NCBI GenBank assembly: GCA_937983015.1
Contig: CALKAK010000082.1
Coordinates: 1-40,889 of the forward strand
Source of the DNA: an uncultured Bacillaceae bacterium
Lineage (GTDB): Bacteria; Bacillota; Bacilli; Bacillales; Caldibacillaceae
DNA length: 40,889 nt
Direction: 5' to 3'
Shown: positions 1-7,654 of the stretch, one piece after another
How the letters are laid out: every line of letters begins with the position of its first letter
Position numbering within the stretch: position 1 is the first letter of the stretch
Position numbers and translations under genes: made by a program
Notes under the pieces: model-generated
Told to the model about the DNA's origin: nothing
Seen by the model: the letters and a program-made list of their open reading frames with translations, nothing else
Databases searched by the model: none

Positions 1-387
1 ACATACAGCAACATGTACCCGCTGGAATATAAGTATGAGTTTCGGGAAATCATCGCCGGGGAATTGGCGAAAAGCAAACAGTTACGAACGTATTTCGATG
101 AGTGGGGCAGCCGCTGTTATATCTTTGTCGCTGAGTTGGGGAAAAAATATGACTTCAAGAAGAGTTCTAAGAAGACCGTTAAGAACCTGGAACTAAACAC
201 GGAAAAATTTTACGAAATGGGCGGGCGCTATTTTATCTCCAGCGTCGCAATCGAAAATGCCGCGGAAAACGGCATGACCCTCTTAAAAATTTTTGACCAC
301 CCGGAATCAGCCTGGCGGATTTATCTCTATGAAGTTGTTCCTCCTTTTAAAAGGAATGGTACAGACATAAGGGAGAAAATTTCGTAG
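1..387 (+). CDS. C-terminal end of a YkoS-like (DUF6044-type) membrane protein, 5' partial
   Basis: The frame is open from base 1, so the gene starts outside the window. The first internal Met is at base 13 and the TAG stop is at 385-387. The visible 128 residues are soluble and mixed alpha/beta with several aromatic stretches, and no transmembrane segment remains. The end lies 24 bases before a GT2 glycosyltransferase of the YkoT type. In Bacillus, ykoS (a large polytopic protein) sits directly upstream of ykoT, so the identity rests mainly on this synteny. The likely role is in the membrane step of an envelope glycosylation pathway together with the next gene. That is inference: the catalytic part of the protein is not in view. 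Confidence 0.5.
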   Translation, partial: TYSNMYPLEYKYEFREIIAGELAKSKQLRTYFDEWGSRCYIFVAELGKKYDFKKSSKKTVKNLELNTEKFYEMGGRYFISSVAIENAAENGMTLLKIFDHPESAWRIYLYEVVPPFKRNGTDIREKIS

Positions 388-411
388 ACCTATGTAAAGG
401 AGTTTCGGAAC

Positions 412-1407
412 ATGATGAAAAAGCAACTGCCTGCACTAGCGATCGTCGTTCCGTGTTTTAACGAGGAAAGCGTTTTGCCGGAAACCATCAACCGTTTGAC
501 AGAAAAACTACAAGAATATATCGAATCAGGTATCGTCCACCCCTCCAGTCGCATTGTTTTTGTAGATGATGGAAGCAAGGACCGGACGTGGCCGATCATC
601 GCCATGGAGAGCGTGAAAAACAGGCTTGTTACCGGGATAAAACTTGCCAAAAACTCCGGGCACCAGCATGCTTTGCTTGCCGGGATCGAGACGGTCAAAG
701 AGATGGATTGCTCGATCACCCTCGATGCCGATTTACAGGATGATATTGAAGTCATCGATCAGTTCATTGAAAAATTTTTGGCAGGGTATGACATCGTGTA
801 CGGTGTCCGCCGGAATCGTTCGGTCGATTCCCTTTTTAAAAAATTTACCGCGATCTGCTTTTACCGTCTTTTACACAAAATGGGGGTTCCGATCATTGAA
901 AACCACGCCGATTTTCGCTTGTTAAGTAGACGGGCCATGCATGAGTTATTGAGATATAAAGAGTGGCAACCATTTTTACGCGGCCTCATCCCGCAATTAG
1001 GGCTTCCGGCAACAAAGGTCTACTACGTTCGTAAACCGCGGGCTGCCGGTGAAACGAAGTATCCCCTGAAAAAAATGCTCGCCTTCGCGCTCGACGGGAT
1101 CACTTCATTCTCCTTACTGCCCATCCGTTTCATTTCTCTTCTCGGTTTATTATTTATCTTGATCAGCCTTGGCGTGGCGGGATTTCAGTTAAGCGGTCAT
1201 TTGCGTGGGGGAATTACAATAACGGTGATGGGATTCGTAAGCGGCATACAACTTCTTTCCCTCGGTATTGTCGGGGAATACATCGGGAACATGTTTTGGG
1301 ACGTGAAAGGCCGGCCTAAATACCGTATTGAAGTCGATCTATTCTCGCGCCCGATCTTAAAAGAAATGGAACGAGAACCGGCCGAAAGGAAAAAAAACAA
1401 ATCTTAA
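412..1407 (+). CDS. ykoT: Family 2 glycosyltransferase, polyprenyl-phosphate sugar transferase type (YkoT-like)
   Basis: A 331-residue GT2 enzyme. The N-terminal GT-A domain (about residues 8-230) opens with AIVVPCFNEE, followed by the nucleotide-binding FVDDGSKDRT and the metal-binding DADLQDD motif. Two hydrophobic segments follow at about 240-262 and 270-290, then a basic tail. This is the layout of DPM1/GtrB/YkoT enzymes, which move a sugar from a UDP or GDP donor to undecaprenyl phosphate on the inner membrane face. The start follows an AAAGGAG ribosome binding site at about 397-403. The gene directly follows a YkoS-like reading frame and probably shares its transcript. The lipid-linked sugar may feed cell-wall or teichoic acid glycosylation; sugar and acceptor cannot be told from sequence. 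Confidence 0.85.
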   Translation: MMKKQLPALAIVVPCFNEESVLPETINRLTEKLQEYIESGIVHPSSRIVFVDDGSKDRTWPIIAMESVKNRLVTGIKLAKNSGHQHALLAGIETVKEMDCSITLDADLQDDIEVIDQFIEKFLAGYDIVYGVRRNRSVDSLFKKFTAICFYRLLHKMGVPIIENHADFRLLSRRAMHELLRYKEWQPFLRGLIPQLGLPATKVYYVRKPRAAGETKYPLKKMLAFALDGITSFSLLPIRFISLLGLLFILISLGVAGFQLSGHLRGGITITVMGFVSGIQLLSLGIVGEYIGNMFWDVKGRPKYRIEVDLFSRPILKEMEREPAERKKNKS

Positions 1408-1631
1408 CACATTGGGCTCGCGGCTAATTTCCGTACATCGTTGGGATTAACTTTCGTAAATAATTCATTTACCATACCGCTTCCCGCATATCCGTAACAA
1501 CCGCCGTTGGCGTTTTGTAGCTCCTTACCATTGAAATTGCAAAACATGCCCGCACGAGAAGAAAAATTTTGTATCAAAGTTTTCCTATCCAATCTTGTAA
1601 GTTGTTTCTTTTGACTTTCTTTGTGTTTCAT
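1404..1631 (-). CDS. Possible small Cys-containing protein with a double-glycine-like leader motif (uncertain)
   Basis: The 306 bases between the GT2 gene and tcyP hold no plus-strand gene. On the minus strand a frame of 75 codons runs from ATG 1631 to TAA 1404-1406, overlapping the glycosyltransferase stop by four bases. Upstream codons stay open to 1745, but that would run into tcyP. The product has an ordinary composition, with Lys/Arg-rich residues 1-20. It carries FNGKELQNANGG, which resembles the double-glycine leader pattern (ELxxxxGG). A 31-residue C-terminal part follows that begins and ends with Cys. No good ribosome binding site precedes ATG 1631 or the internal ATG at 1547, and no peptidase-transporter or immunity gene is adjacent. 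It could be a peptide precursor, a degraded fragment or a chance frame. Confidence 0.25.
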   Translation of the reverse strand: MKHKESQKKQLTRLDRKTLIQNFSSRAGMFCNFNGKELQNANGGCYGYAGSGMVNELFTKVNPNDVRKLAASPMC

Positions 1632-1713
1632 AGCACAATATACATCGTCAGAAATTAACACATCGGGATCTTTTTGTTTAGCGCTTGAGCTTTGACTAAG
1701 GAGGGAGTGTAGC

Positions 1714-3099
1714 GTGGACACGCTATATGTCATTATCAATATCATTGTCTTACTCTCTTTGCTCGGTCTTGTGTACTGGATGCAAAGAAAACATTATTCT
1801 TTCACGAAGCGAGTGTTTACCGCTCTCGGACTGGGCGTTCTTTGGGGTGTGATCATCAACGTTCTTTACGGTCCGGATACGCCGGTAACGGAGACGACCA
1901 TCAGCTGGTACAATATCGTCGGTACCGGTTATGTCCGGCTTTTACAGATGGTGGTTATGCCCTTGATCTTCGTCTCCATCGTCGCGGCCTTCACACGGAT
2001 GAAATTAAAGGCCAATATCGGTAAAATCGGTGCCCTTATTTTAGCCTTTCTTTTAGGTACAACAGCCATTGCGGCAGGATTGGGGATCTCCTCCGCCCTG
2101 CTTTTCGATTTAGACCAAGTAGAGTTACAGGCCGGTGAAGCGGAAATGGCCCGTAATGAAGAGCTGGCCGAACGGGCGGCGACGGTACAGGACATGACGA
2201 TTCCAGAACAGGTGATCTCGTTCCTGCCCGAAAACCCCTTCGCCGATTTAACGGGGGCACGGGCGACATCTACCATTGGCGTCGTCATCTTCGCAGGATT
2301 TATCGGCATCGCTTATCTCGGAGTGAGAAGAAAACAGCCGGAACACGGCGAGACCTTCGCTAAACTGATCGATGCCATCTATTATATCGTCATGCGCGTC
2401 GTCACCCTTGTTCTGCGGCTAACTCCTTACGGGATTTTAGCCTTGATGACGCGGATGATGGCGACCAGTAATTTCCGGGCACTCGTCGATTTAGGTGTGT
2501 TCGTCGTCGCTTCCTATACCGCGATCATCGCCATGTTCATCGTCCATTTGTTACTGATCATGCTTTTCGGTCTCAATCCGCTTCAGTACGTGAAGAAGGT
2601 GATTCCCGTACTAACCTTCGCATTCACTTCCCGTTCCAGTGCTGGAACGCTACCACTGAATGTTAAAACGCAAACGGATAATCTCGGCGTTTCTGAGGGA
2701 ATCGCCAATTTTGCCGGTTCCTTCGGACTTTCGATCGGGCAAAACGGATGCGCGGGTATCTATCCGGCGATGTTGGCAATTATGGCCGCACCTGCTGCGG
2801 GAATCGATCCGACGAGTCCGCGCTTTATCATCACCTTAATTATTGTGATCACCATCAGCTCCTTCGGCGTGGCCGGTGTTGGCGGTGGTGCGACCTTCGC
2901 ATCGTTAATCGTTCTATCAATCATGGATTTACCGATTACGATCGTCGGTTTATTGATTTCCGTAGAACCGCTCATCGATATGGGCCGGACTGCCCTGAAC
3001 GTCAATGACAGCATGCTTGCCGGACTGTTAACAAGTAAAATAACGGGCGACCTTGATGAGGAAGTATTCGCCCGCCCGACACAAGAAATCCATGCTTGA
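1714..3099 (+). CDS. tcyP: L-cystine sodium/proton symporter TcyP
   Basis: A 461-residue dicarboxylate/amino acid:cation symporter (DAACS) family protein, close to the usual length of Bacillus TcyP (YhcL). It has about eight hydrophobic helices. Hairpin-loop signatures are FTSRSSAGTLPLN (the serine-rich re-entrant loop, about residue 303) and NVNDSMLAGLLTSK near the end (the substrate and cation site region). The loop at about residues 135-165 is charged. The GTG start follows AAGGAGGG (1698-1705) at a suitable distance. It imports cystine as a sulfur and cysteine source. The gene stands alone and ends in a strong terminator. No S-box or T-box leader was seen; a CymR-type operator could not be judged by eye. 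Confidence 0.88.
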   Translation: MDTLYVIINIIVLLSLLGLVYWMQRKHYSFTKRVFTALGLGVLWGVIINVLYGPDTPVTETTISWYNIVGTGYVRLLQMVVMPLIFVSIVAAFTRMKLKANIGKIGALILAFLLGTTAIAAGLGISSALLFDLDQVELQAGEAEMARNEELAERAATVQDMTIPEQVISFLPENPFADLTGARATSTIGVVIFAGFIGIAYLGVRRKQPEHGETFAKLIDAIYYIVMRVVTLVLRLTPYGILALMTRMMATSNFRALVDLGVFVVASYTAIIAMFIVHLLLIMLFGLNPLQYVKKVIPVLTFAFTSRSSAGTLPLNVKTQTDNLGVSEGIANFAGSFGLSIGQNGCAGIYPAMLAIMAAPAAGIDPTSPRFIITLIIVITISSFGVAGVGGGATFASLIVLSIMDLPITIVGLLISVEPLIDMGRTALNVNDSMLAGLLTSKITGDLDEEVFARPTQEIHA

Positions 3100-3118
3100 T
3101 CATGATTAAACGGAAAAA

Positions 3119-3157
3119 TCCCGGGGTCTTTTCATCAAGAACCCGGGACTTTTGTTT
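3119..3157. terminator. Intrinsic terminator after tcyP, probably bidirectional
   Basis: TCCCGGGGTCTT (3119-3130) pairs with AAGAACCCGGGA (3137-3148) with one mismatch. The plus strand continues as CTTTTGTTTT. On the minus strand the stem is followed by ATTTTTCCG, so it may also end the convergent ABC transporter transcript, which has no other obvious terminator. Confidence 0.8.
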
Positions 3158-3241
3158 TACCATTTCTTGCAAACGTTATATTCATTATTGTGGAATGCCA
3201 AGTCAATTATAAAGATTTTTTTGCCAGAAGACAATCGATTT

Positions 3242-4957
3242 TTACTGCTGGTATTGCACTTCATAGAGTCTGGCGAAAAGGCCGTCTTTTTCGAGCAGCT
3301 CTTCCCTCGTCCCCTCTTCGGCGATCCCGTGTTCATCGATGACGATGATCCGATCTGCATTGCGAATCGTGGCCAAGCGATGGGCGATCACGAGGGTCGT
3401 CCGGTTTTCCGCCAGTTCATCCAGCGCCTGTTGAATGAGCCGCTCCGTTTCCGTATCCAGGGCGGATGTCGCTTCATCGAGAATCAAGATCGGGGGGTTT
3501 TTTAGAAACATCCGGGCAATCGCGATCCGCTGTTTCTGTCCACCCGATAACTTCATCCCGCGCTCACCGACTTGTGTATCCAGACCATCGGGTAGCCCGG
3601 AAACAAATTCCTCAAGATGAGCCCGACGTACCGCATCCCAGATTTCCTCATCGGTCGCATCGAGTTTTCCGTATGCGATATTTTCCCGCAACGTTCCGGT
3701 AAAAAGGAAGACATCTTGTTGCACGATGCCGATCTGGGAACGCAGCGATCTTTTCGTCATCTTGCGAATATCGATGCCATCAATTGTGATGGACCCTTCT
3801 GTGACATCGTAAAACCGGGGGATGAGCGAACAAATCGTTGTTTTCCCCGCTCCCGTCGGCCCGACAATCGCGATCGTCTCACCCGCCTGAATTTCAAGAT
3901 TGATATTTTTTAAGATTGGCCGGCCCGGTTCATAACCAAAGGAGACATTGTTAAAACGGATGTCTCCCCGTAAATAAGGAACATCGATCGCATCTTCTGC
4001 ATCCTGTACATCCGGTTCAAGTTTCAGAAGTTCGACAAACCGTTTAAAACCGGCCATCCCCTTAGGATATAGTTCTAATAGGGCGCTAATCTTTTCGATC
4101 GGTTTTAACAAAACGTTGACATACAATACGAACGCCACCAATTCGCCATAAGTGAGGCTCCCGCGAAAGCTAAGCCAGGCTCCCACAACCAGAACGAGTA
4201 ATGTGGCAAAACGTGTCGCCATATAAATGCTCGAGTGGGTGATGGCCATCACTTTATACCCTTCTAATTTCGCTTGTCGGAACTTTTTATTGTTCTCCTG
4301 AAAACGCTCCATTTCATATCGTTCATTCGTGAACGCCTGTACGACGCGAATGCCGGAAACACTATCTTCCACCCGGGCGTTGATATCGGCGATTTTTTCG
4401 TACATCCTCCGCCAGGCCCGTTGCATGCGCATGTTACAAAAAGAAATGATCCAGACCAATACCGGGATGACGAGCATCGTGATCATGGCGAGCGTTGCGT
4501 TCACATTCACCATGATCGTGAACGTGCCAGCAATCGTCATCAAGGCGATAAACATATCCTCCGGACCGTGGTGGGCCAGTTCACCGATATCGAATAAATC
4601 GTTGGAGATCCGGCTCATGATATGTCCCGTTTTCGTATTATCGAAAAAACGAAACGACAGTTTTTGGATATGGTTGAACAGTTTTTCCCGCATATCGGTT
4701 TCGATATTTACCCCGAGCATATGCCCGTAATAGGTGACCACATACTGTAATAATGTGCTGATGGTATAAAAGGCTAACAATGCCGCGCTTACAGAAATGA
4801 TCGCCGACCAGTTCCCGCTCGGAAGCAGGGAATCGATGAACCACTGAACCGCGATCGGGAATGCCAGCTCCAGGATCGCAACGATCACCGCGCTCGTAAA
4901 ATCGATCGTGAACAATTTTTTATGAGGTTTATAGAATGATAAAAAAAGACGGATCAT
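3242..4957 (-). CDS. ywjA: ABC exporter half-transporter, fused membrane and ATPase domains (YwjA-like)
   Basis: A 571-residue half-size ABC exporter. Six hydrophobic helices lie in about residues 10-310. The nucleotide-binding domain (about 335-570) contains the Walker A motif GPTGAGKTT, a Q-loop (GIVQQDVFLF), the signature LSGGQKQR, the Walker B motif ILILDEATSALD and the switch His in VIAHRLAT. It should work as a homodimer. The overall pattern, including the SFRFFDN coupling-helix segment, is that of Bacillus YwjA and other MsbA-like lipid or drug exporters. The substrate is unknown. ATG 4957 is chosen because GAGGAG (4965-4970) sits seven bases before it. An in-frame TTG at 4972 overlaps that site and is unlikely. 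It is monocistronic. Confidence 0.85.
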   Translation of the reverse strand: MIRLFLSFYKPHKKLFTIDFTSAVIVAILELAFPIAVQWFIDSLLPSGNWSAIISVSAALLAFYTISTLLQYVVTYYGHMLGVNIETDMREKLFNHIQKLSFRFFDNTKTGHIMSRISNDLFDIGELAHHGPEDMFIALMTIAGTFTIMVNVNATLAMITMLVIPVLVWIISFCNMRMQRAWRRMYEKIADINARVEDSVSGIRVVQAFTNERYEMERFQENNKKFRQAKLEGYKVMAITHSSIYMATRFATLLVLVVGAWLSFRGSLTYGELVAFVLYVNVLLKPIEKISALLELYPKGMAGFKRFVELLKLEPDVQDAEDAIDVPYLRGDIRFNNVSFGYEPGRPILKNINLEIQAGETIAIVGPTGAGKTTICSLIPRFYDVTEGSITIDGIDIRKMTKRSLRSQIGIVQQDVFLFTGTLRENIAYGKLDATDEEIWDAVRRAHLEEFVSGLPDGLDTQVGERGMKLSGGQKQRIAIARMFLKNPPILILDEATSALDTETERLIQQALDELAENRTTLVIAHRLATIRNADRIIVIDEHGIAEEGTREELLEKDGLFARLYEVQYQQ

Positions 4958-5018
4958 ACTGTGACTCCTCAATCATAAATTGTGAAAAACCTTTCATTTC
5001 TTCTCGTCAGTATTTACA

Positions 5019-5048
5019 ATTATAGTACAATTTACACGGTCATGCTAA
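5019..5048 (-). promoter_or_regulatory. Candidate sigma-A promoter for the ywjA-like gene
   Basis: Read on the minus strand, TTAGCA (5043-5048) and TATAAT (5019-5024) are 18 bases apart, about 60 bases upstream of the ATG at 4957. The -10 is perfect and the -35 is moderate. Confidence 0.4.
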
Positions 5049-5158
5049 GAATTCGACCACAGCAGTGAACTATCATTTTATTTCCTCTCTTCTTTTTCCA
5101 TGATAAAATGGAAGCGAAAACCGTTTTTTGATGAATAATTTAAGTGAGGTTTCCTGCT

Positions 5159-5992
5159 ATGATCAATATCCTTGTCACACTTGATGCGAAATATATTCCC
5201 CCATTAAAGGTTTTGCTCAACTCGATGTTTCTCAACAACAAAGATGAAAAATTCACCATTTATTTATTACACTCTTCGTTAACACAAAGCGACTTAGATC
5301 ATATACAGGATTTCGTGGCATCATTCGGGCATACCTTTCATCCGATTTTCGTCGCTGACCATTATTTTAGAGATGCACCGGTTTTACGCCATTACACAAA
5401 AGAAATGTACTATCGGCTGGCGGCCCACAAGTTTTTGCCGGAAAGTGTCGACCGTATTCTGTATTTAGATCCGGATATCATCGTTTTGAATCCGATCCGT
5501 GAATTTTACGAGATGGATTTTGAAGGGAATTTGTTCATCGCCGCTGAACATGAATTCACCGCGAGAATCGCCTTACCGTTTAACCGATTACGTCTCAAGG
5601 TCCCCCAGGCGAAAGGATACTTTAATACCGGTGTTTTATTGATGAATGTAAAACTCATGCGAGAACTCGTTCATATGGATGATATTTATGAATTCATCGA
5701 AGAAAATAAACTCCTCCTCCTGCTTCCCGACCAGGATGTGATGAACGGGCTGTATTGGGATAAAATAAAAAAGGTCGACAGTTTTCGCTACAACTATGAT
5801 GCCCGTTATTATGACCGCATGAAATTGATCCCCAACATCAAATACAACGATATCAATTGGATTGAAAAAAATACGGTTTTCCTTCATTATTGTGGTAAAG
5901 ACAAACCGTGGAATCCCGGTTACAAGGGAGACCTCGGAGCGTATTACCACAAATACAACCCGGAAAACGACGCCGCCGAACTGGTCGAATAG
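5159..5992 (+). CDS. Family 8 glycosyltransferase (GspA/LgtC-like)
   Basis: A 277-residue GT8 enzyme. The start region INILVTLDAKYIPPLKVLL is the nucleotide-sugar binding strand and helix. LYLDPDIIV holds the DxD metal-binding motif (about residue 103), and GYFNTGVLLMN, LLPDQDVMN and HYCGKDKPWN are the later conserved GT8 blocks. Such retaining enzymes transfer glucose or galactose from UDP-sugars; Bacillus GspA, a general stress protein, is of this type. ATG 5159 is chosen because GTGAGGT (5144-5150) makes a suitable ribosome binding site; an in-frame GTG at 5144 coincides with that site. The acceptor is unknown. The gene is separated from pepT by 69 bases and could be cotranscribed with it. 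No sigma-B promoter could be confirmed. Confidence 0.82.
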   Translation: MINILVTLDAKYIPPLKVLLNSMFLNNKDEKFTIYLLHSSLTQSDLDHIQDFVASFGHTFHPIFVADHYFRDAPVLRHYTKEMYYRLAAHKFLPESVDRILYLDPDIIVLNPIREFYEMDFEGNLFIAAEHEFTARIALPFNRLRLKVPQAKGYFNTGVLLMNVKLMRELVHMDDIYEFIEENKLLLLLPDQDVMNGLYWDKIKKVDSFRYNYDARYYDRMKLIPNIKYNDINWIEKNTVFLHYCGKDKPWNPGYKGDLGAYYHKYNPENDAAELVE

Positions 5993-6061
5993 GAGCGTTC
6001 CATTATTTTTAAGAAAATTAGAGGACGAGAATAATGTAAATAGTTAGGGAGTGGACGGATA

Positions 6062-7297
6062 ATGAAAGAAAAATTAAAACAACGCCTCATCACTTATGCC
6101 AAAATCGATACCCAATCGGATGAAAACAGTCCGACAACTCCATCAACGGAAAAACAATGGGATTTATTGCGTCTTTTAGAAGGGGAATTAAGGGAAATCG
6201 GTATGGAAGACATCGAACTGGATGAAAACGGCTATCTCTTTGCCACGCTACCGGCTAATACAAATAAAGACGTACCGACGATTGGCTTCCTAGCCCATGT
6301 CGATACGGCAACCGATTTTACCGGTAGCAATGTGAAACCGCAAGTGGTGGAAAATTATGATGGTGGCGATATCGTTTTAAACGAGGAGTTAAATATCGTT
6401 CTCTCACCAGAACAATTTCCGTCCTTGAAAAACTACATCGGCGATACGTTAATTACGACCGACGGGACAACGTTACTTGGCGCCGATGATAAGGCGGGAA
6501 TCGCCGAAATCATGACCGCGATGGAATATTTGCTTCAGCATCCGGAAATCGAACACGGAAAAATTCGCGTCGGTTTTACTCCCGATGAGGAAATCGGCCG
6601 TGGTCCGCATAAATTCGATGTCGAACGCTTCAACGCCGATTACGCCTATACGATTGACGGAGGTCCGCTCGGTGAATTAAACTACGAAACATTTAACGGG
6701 GCAAGTGCGAAAATCACCATCCACGGAAATAATATCCACCCGGGAACGGCTAAAGGTCAGATGGTAAACTCGCTCAAGATCGCGATGGAATTACATAATA
6801 TGCTGCCGGAAAAAGAAGCCCCGGAATATACGGAAGGTTACGAAGGGTTTTACCATTTGCTCAGCATTCAGGGTGATGTCGAAAAAACATCGATGTACTA
6901 TATCATTCGTGATCATGATCGGGAAACCTTTGAAAACCGGAAAAACACGATGCGGCAAATCGTGAAAAACTTGCAGGAAAAATACGGTAAAGAAACGATT
7001 CATCTTGAACTAGAAGATCAGTATTACAATATGAAGGAAAAAATCGAACCGGTTTGGGAAGTCGTCGAAAATGCGAAAGAAGCCATGCGGCGATTAGGTA
7101 TTGAACCGAAAATAACCCCGGTACGTGGCGGCACCGATGGTTCCCAATTATCTTACATGGGGTTACCGACACCTAATATTTTTGCCGGTGGCGAAAATAT
7201 GCACGGAAAATACGAGTACGTGTCTGTAGAAACAATGGAAAAAGCGACGAAAACCATTATCGAGATCGCGAAGATTTTTGCAGAAAAAGCGAAATAA
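6062..7297 (+). CDS. pepT: Peptidase T (tripeptide aminopeptidase)
   Basis: A 411-residue M20 family metallopeptidase, of standard PepT length. The motifs are in order: FLAHVDTATD (first zinc ligand His and catalytic Asp), LLGADDKAGIA (bridging Asp), FTPDEEIGRG (catalytic Glu plus zinc-binding Glu), YTIDGGPLGE, the dimerisation-domain segment NNIHPGTAKGQMVN, and the C-terminal FAGGENMHGKYEYV with the last zinc-binding His. It removes the N-terminal residue from tripeptides in the cytoplasm, completing the use of peptides imported by systems such as the app permease further along this window. The start has GGGAGTGG upstream at about 6048-6055. Confidence 0.95.
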   Translation: MKEKLKQRLITYAKIDTQSDENSPTTPSTEKQWDLLRLLEGELREIGMEDIELDENGYLFATLPANTNKDVPTIGFLAHVDTATDFTGSNVKPQVVENYDGGDIVLNEELNIVLSPEQFPSLKNYIGDTLITTDGTTLLGADDKAGIAEIMTAMEYLLQHPEIEHGKIRVGFTPDEEIGRGPHKFDVERFNADYAYTIDGGPLGELNYETFNGASAKITIHGNNIHPGTAKGQMVNSLKIAMELHNMLPEKEAPEYTEGYEGFYHLLSIQGDVEKTSMYYIIRDHDRETFENRKNTMRQIVKNLQEKYGKETIHLELEDQYYNMKEKIEPVWEVVENAKEAMRRLGIEPKITPVRGGTDGSQLSYMGLPTPNIFAGGENMHGKYEYVSVETMEKATKTIIEIAKIFAEKAK

Positions 7298-7414
7298 TCT
7301 CCTGGTCCAAGCAAAGCTTCCTCTTTGTAATAGAGAGAAACACCTTTCAAAATAAAAAAGGAAATGAAAGCATCGGGAAACGTGCCATTTATGCAGACGA
7401 TGGATATTTTTGCA

Positions 7415-7442
7415 TTGACTTTCTCGTTTATTGCAGTATAAT
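7415..7442 (+). promoter_or_regulatory. Sigma-A promoter for the pyr leader and uracil permease
   Basis: TTGACT (7415-7420) and TATAAT (7437-7442) are separated by 16 bases. This puts the transcript start near 7449, just upstream of the PyrR-binding hairpin. Confidence 0.75.
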
Positions 7443-7462
7443 AATTACGACAATTGAATGCG

Positions 7463-7603
7463 TACCTTTAAAGACAGTCCCGTGAGGCTGGCAAGGTAGA
7501 CGGAATGATTTGCGATCCAACAGGTCCATATGTACCTGTCATGGGCGGATTTTATGCTCAGGGCAAATTGTGCACCTTGCCATTAACGGCAAGGTGTTTT
7601 TTT
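7463..7603 (+). promoter_or_regulatory. PyrR-dependent attenuator (pyr leader)
   Basis: TACCTT (7463-7468) pairs with AAGGTA (7493-7498). Inside, CAG (7475-7477) and CTG (7488-7490) close the loop TCCCGTGAGG. This matches the PyrR anti-antiterminator hairpin, in which PyrR with UMP binds a conserved UCC...GAGG loop. A terminator follows at 7573-7603. In the established mechanism PyrR binding frees the terminator when pyrimidines are plentiful, and without PyrR an alternative antiterminator forms from the intervening RNA. The gene below is a uracil permease, as expected for this class. The exact antiterminator pairing was not worked out. Confidence 0.85.
7573..7603 (+). terminator. Attenuator terminator of the pyr leader
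   Basis: CACCTTGCC (7573-7581) and GGCAAGGTG (7588-7596) form a perfect nine-pair stem with a six-base loop, followed by seven T. It lies about 50 bases before the permease start codon. Confidence 0.9.
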
Positions 7604-7654
7604 GTGGAAAAACGGGTACGCATCCTCTTGTCAATAAATTTGAGGAGGATGGCT

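Noticed and set aside
390..755. Long minus-strand reading frames antisense to the GT2 gene, tcyP and other coding regions
   Set aside because: They lie wholly within strongly supported genes, show low-complexity Ser/Ile-rich composition, and have no ribosome binding sites. They are by-products of codon composition.
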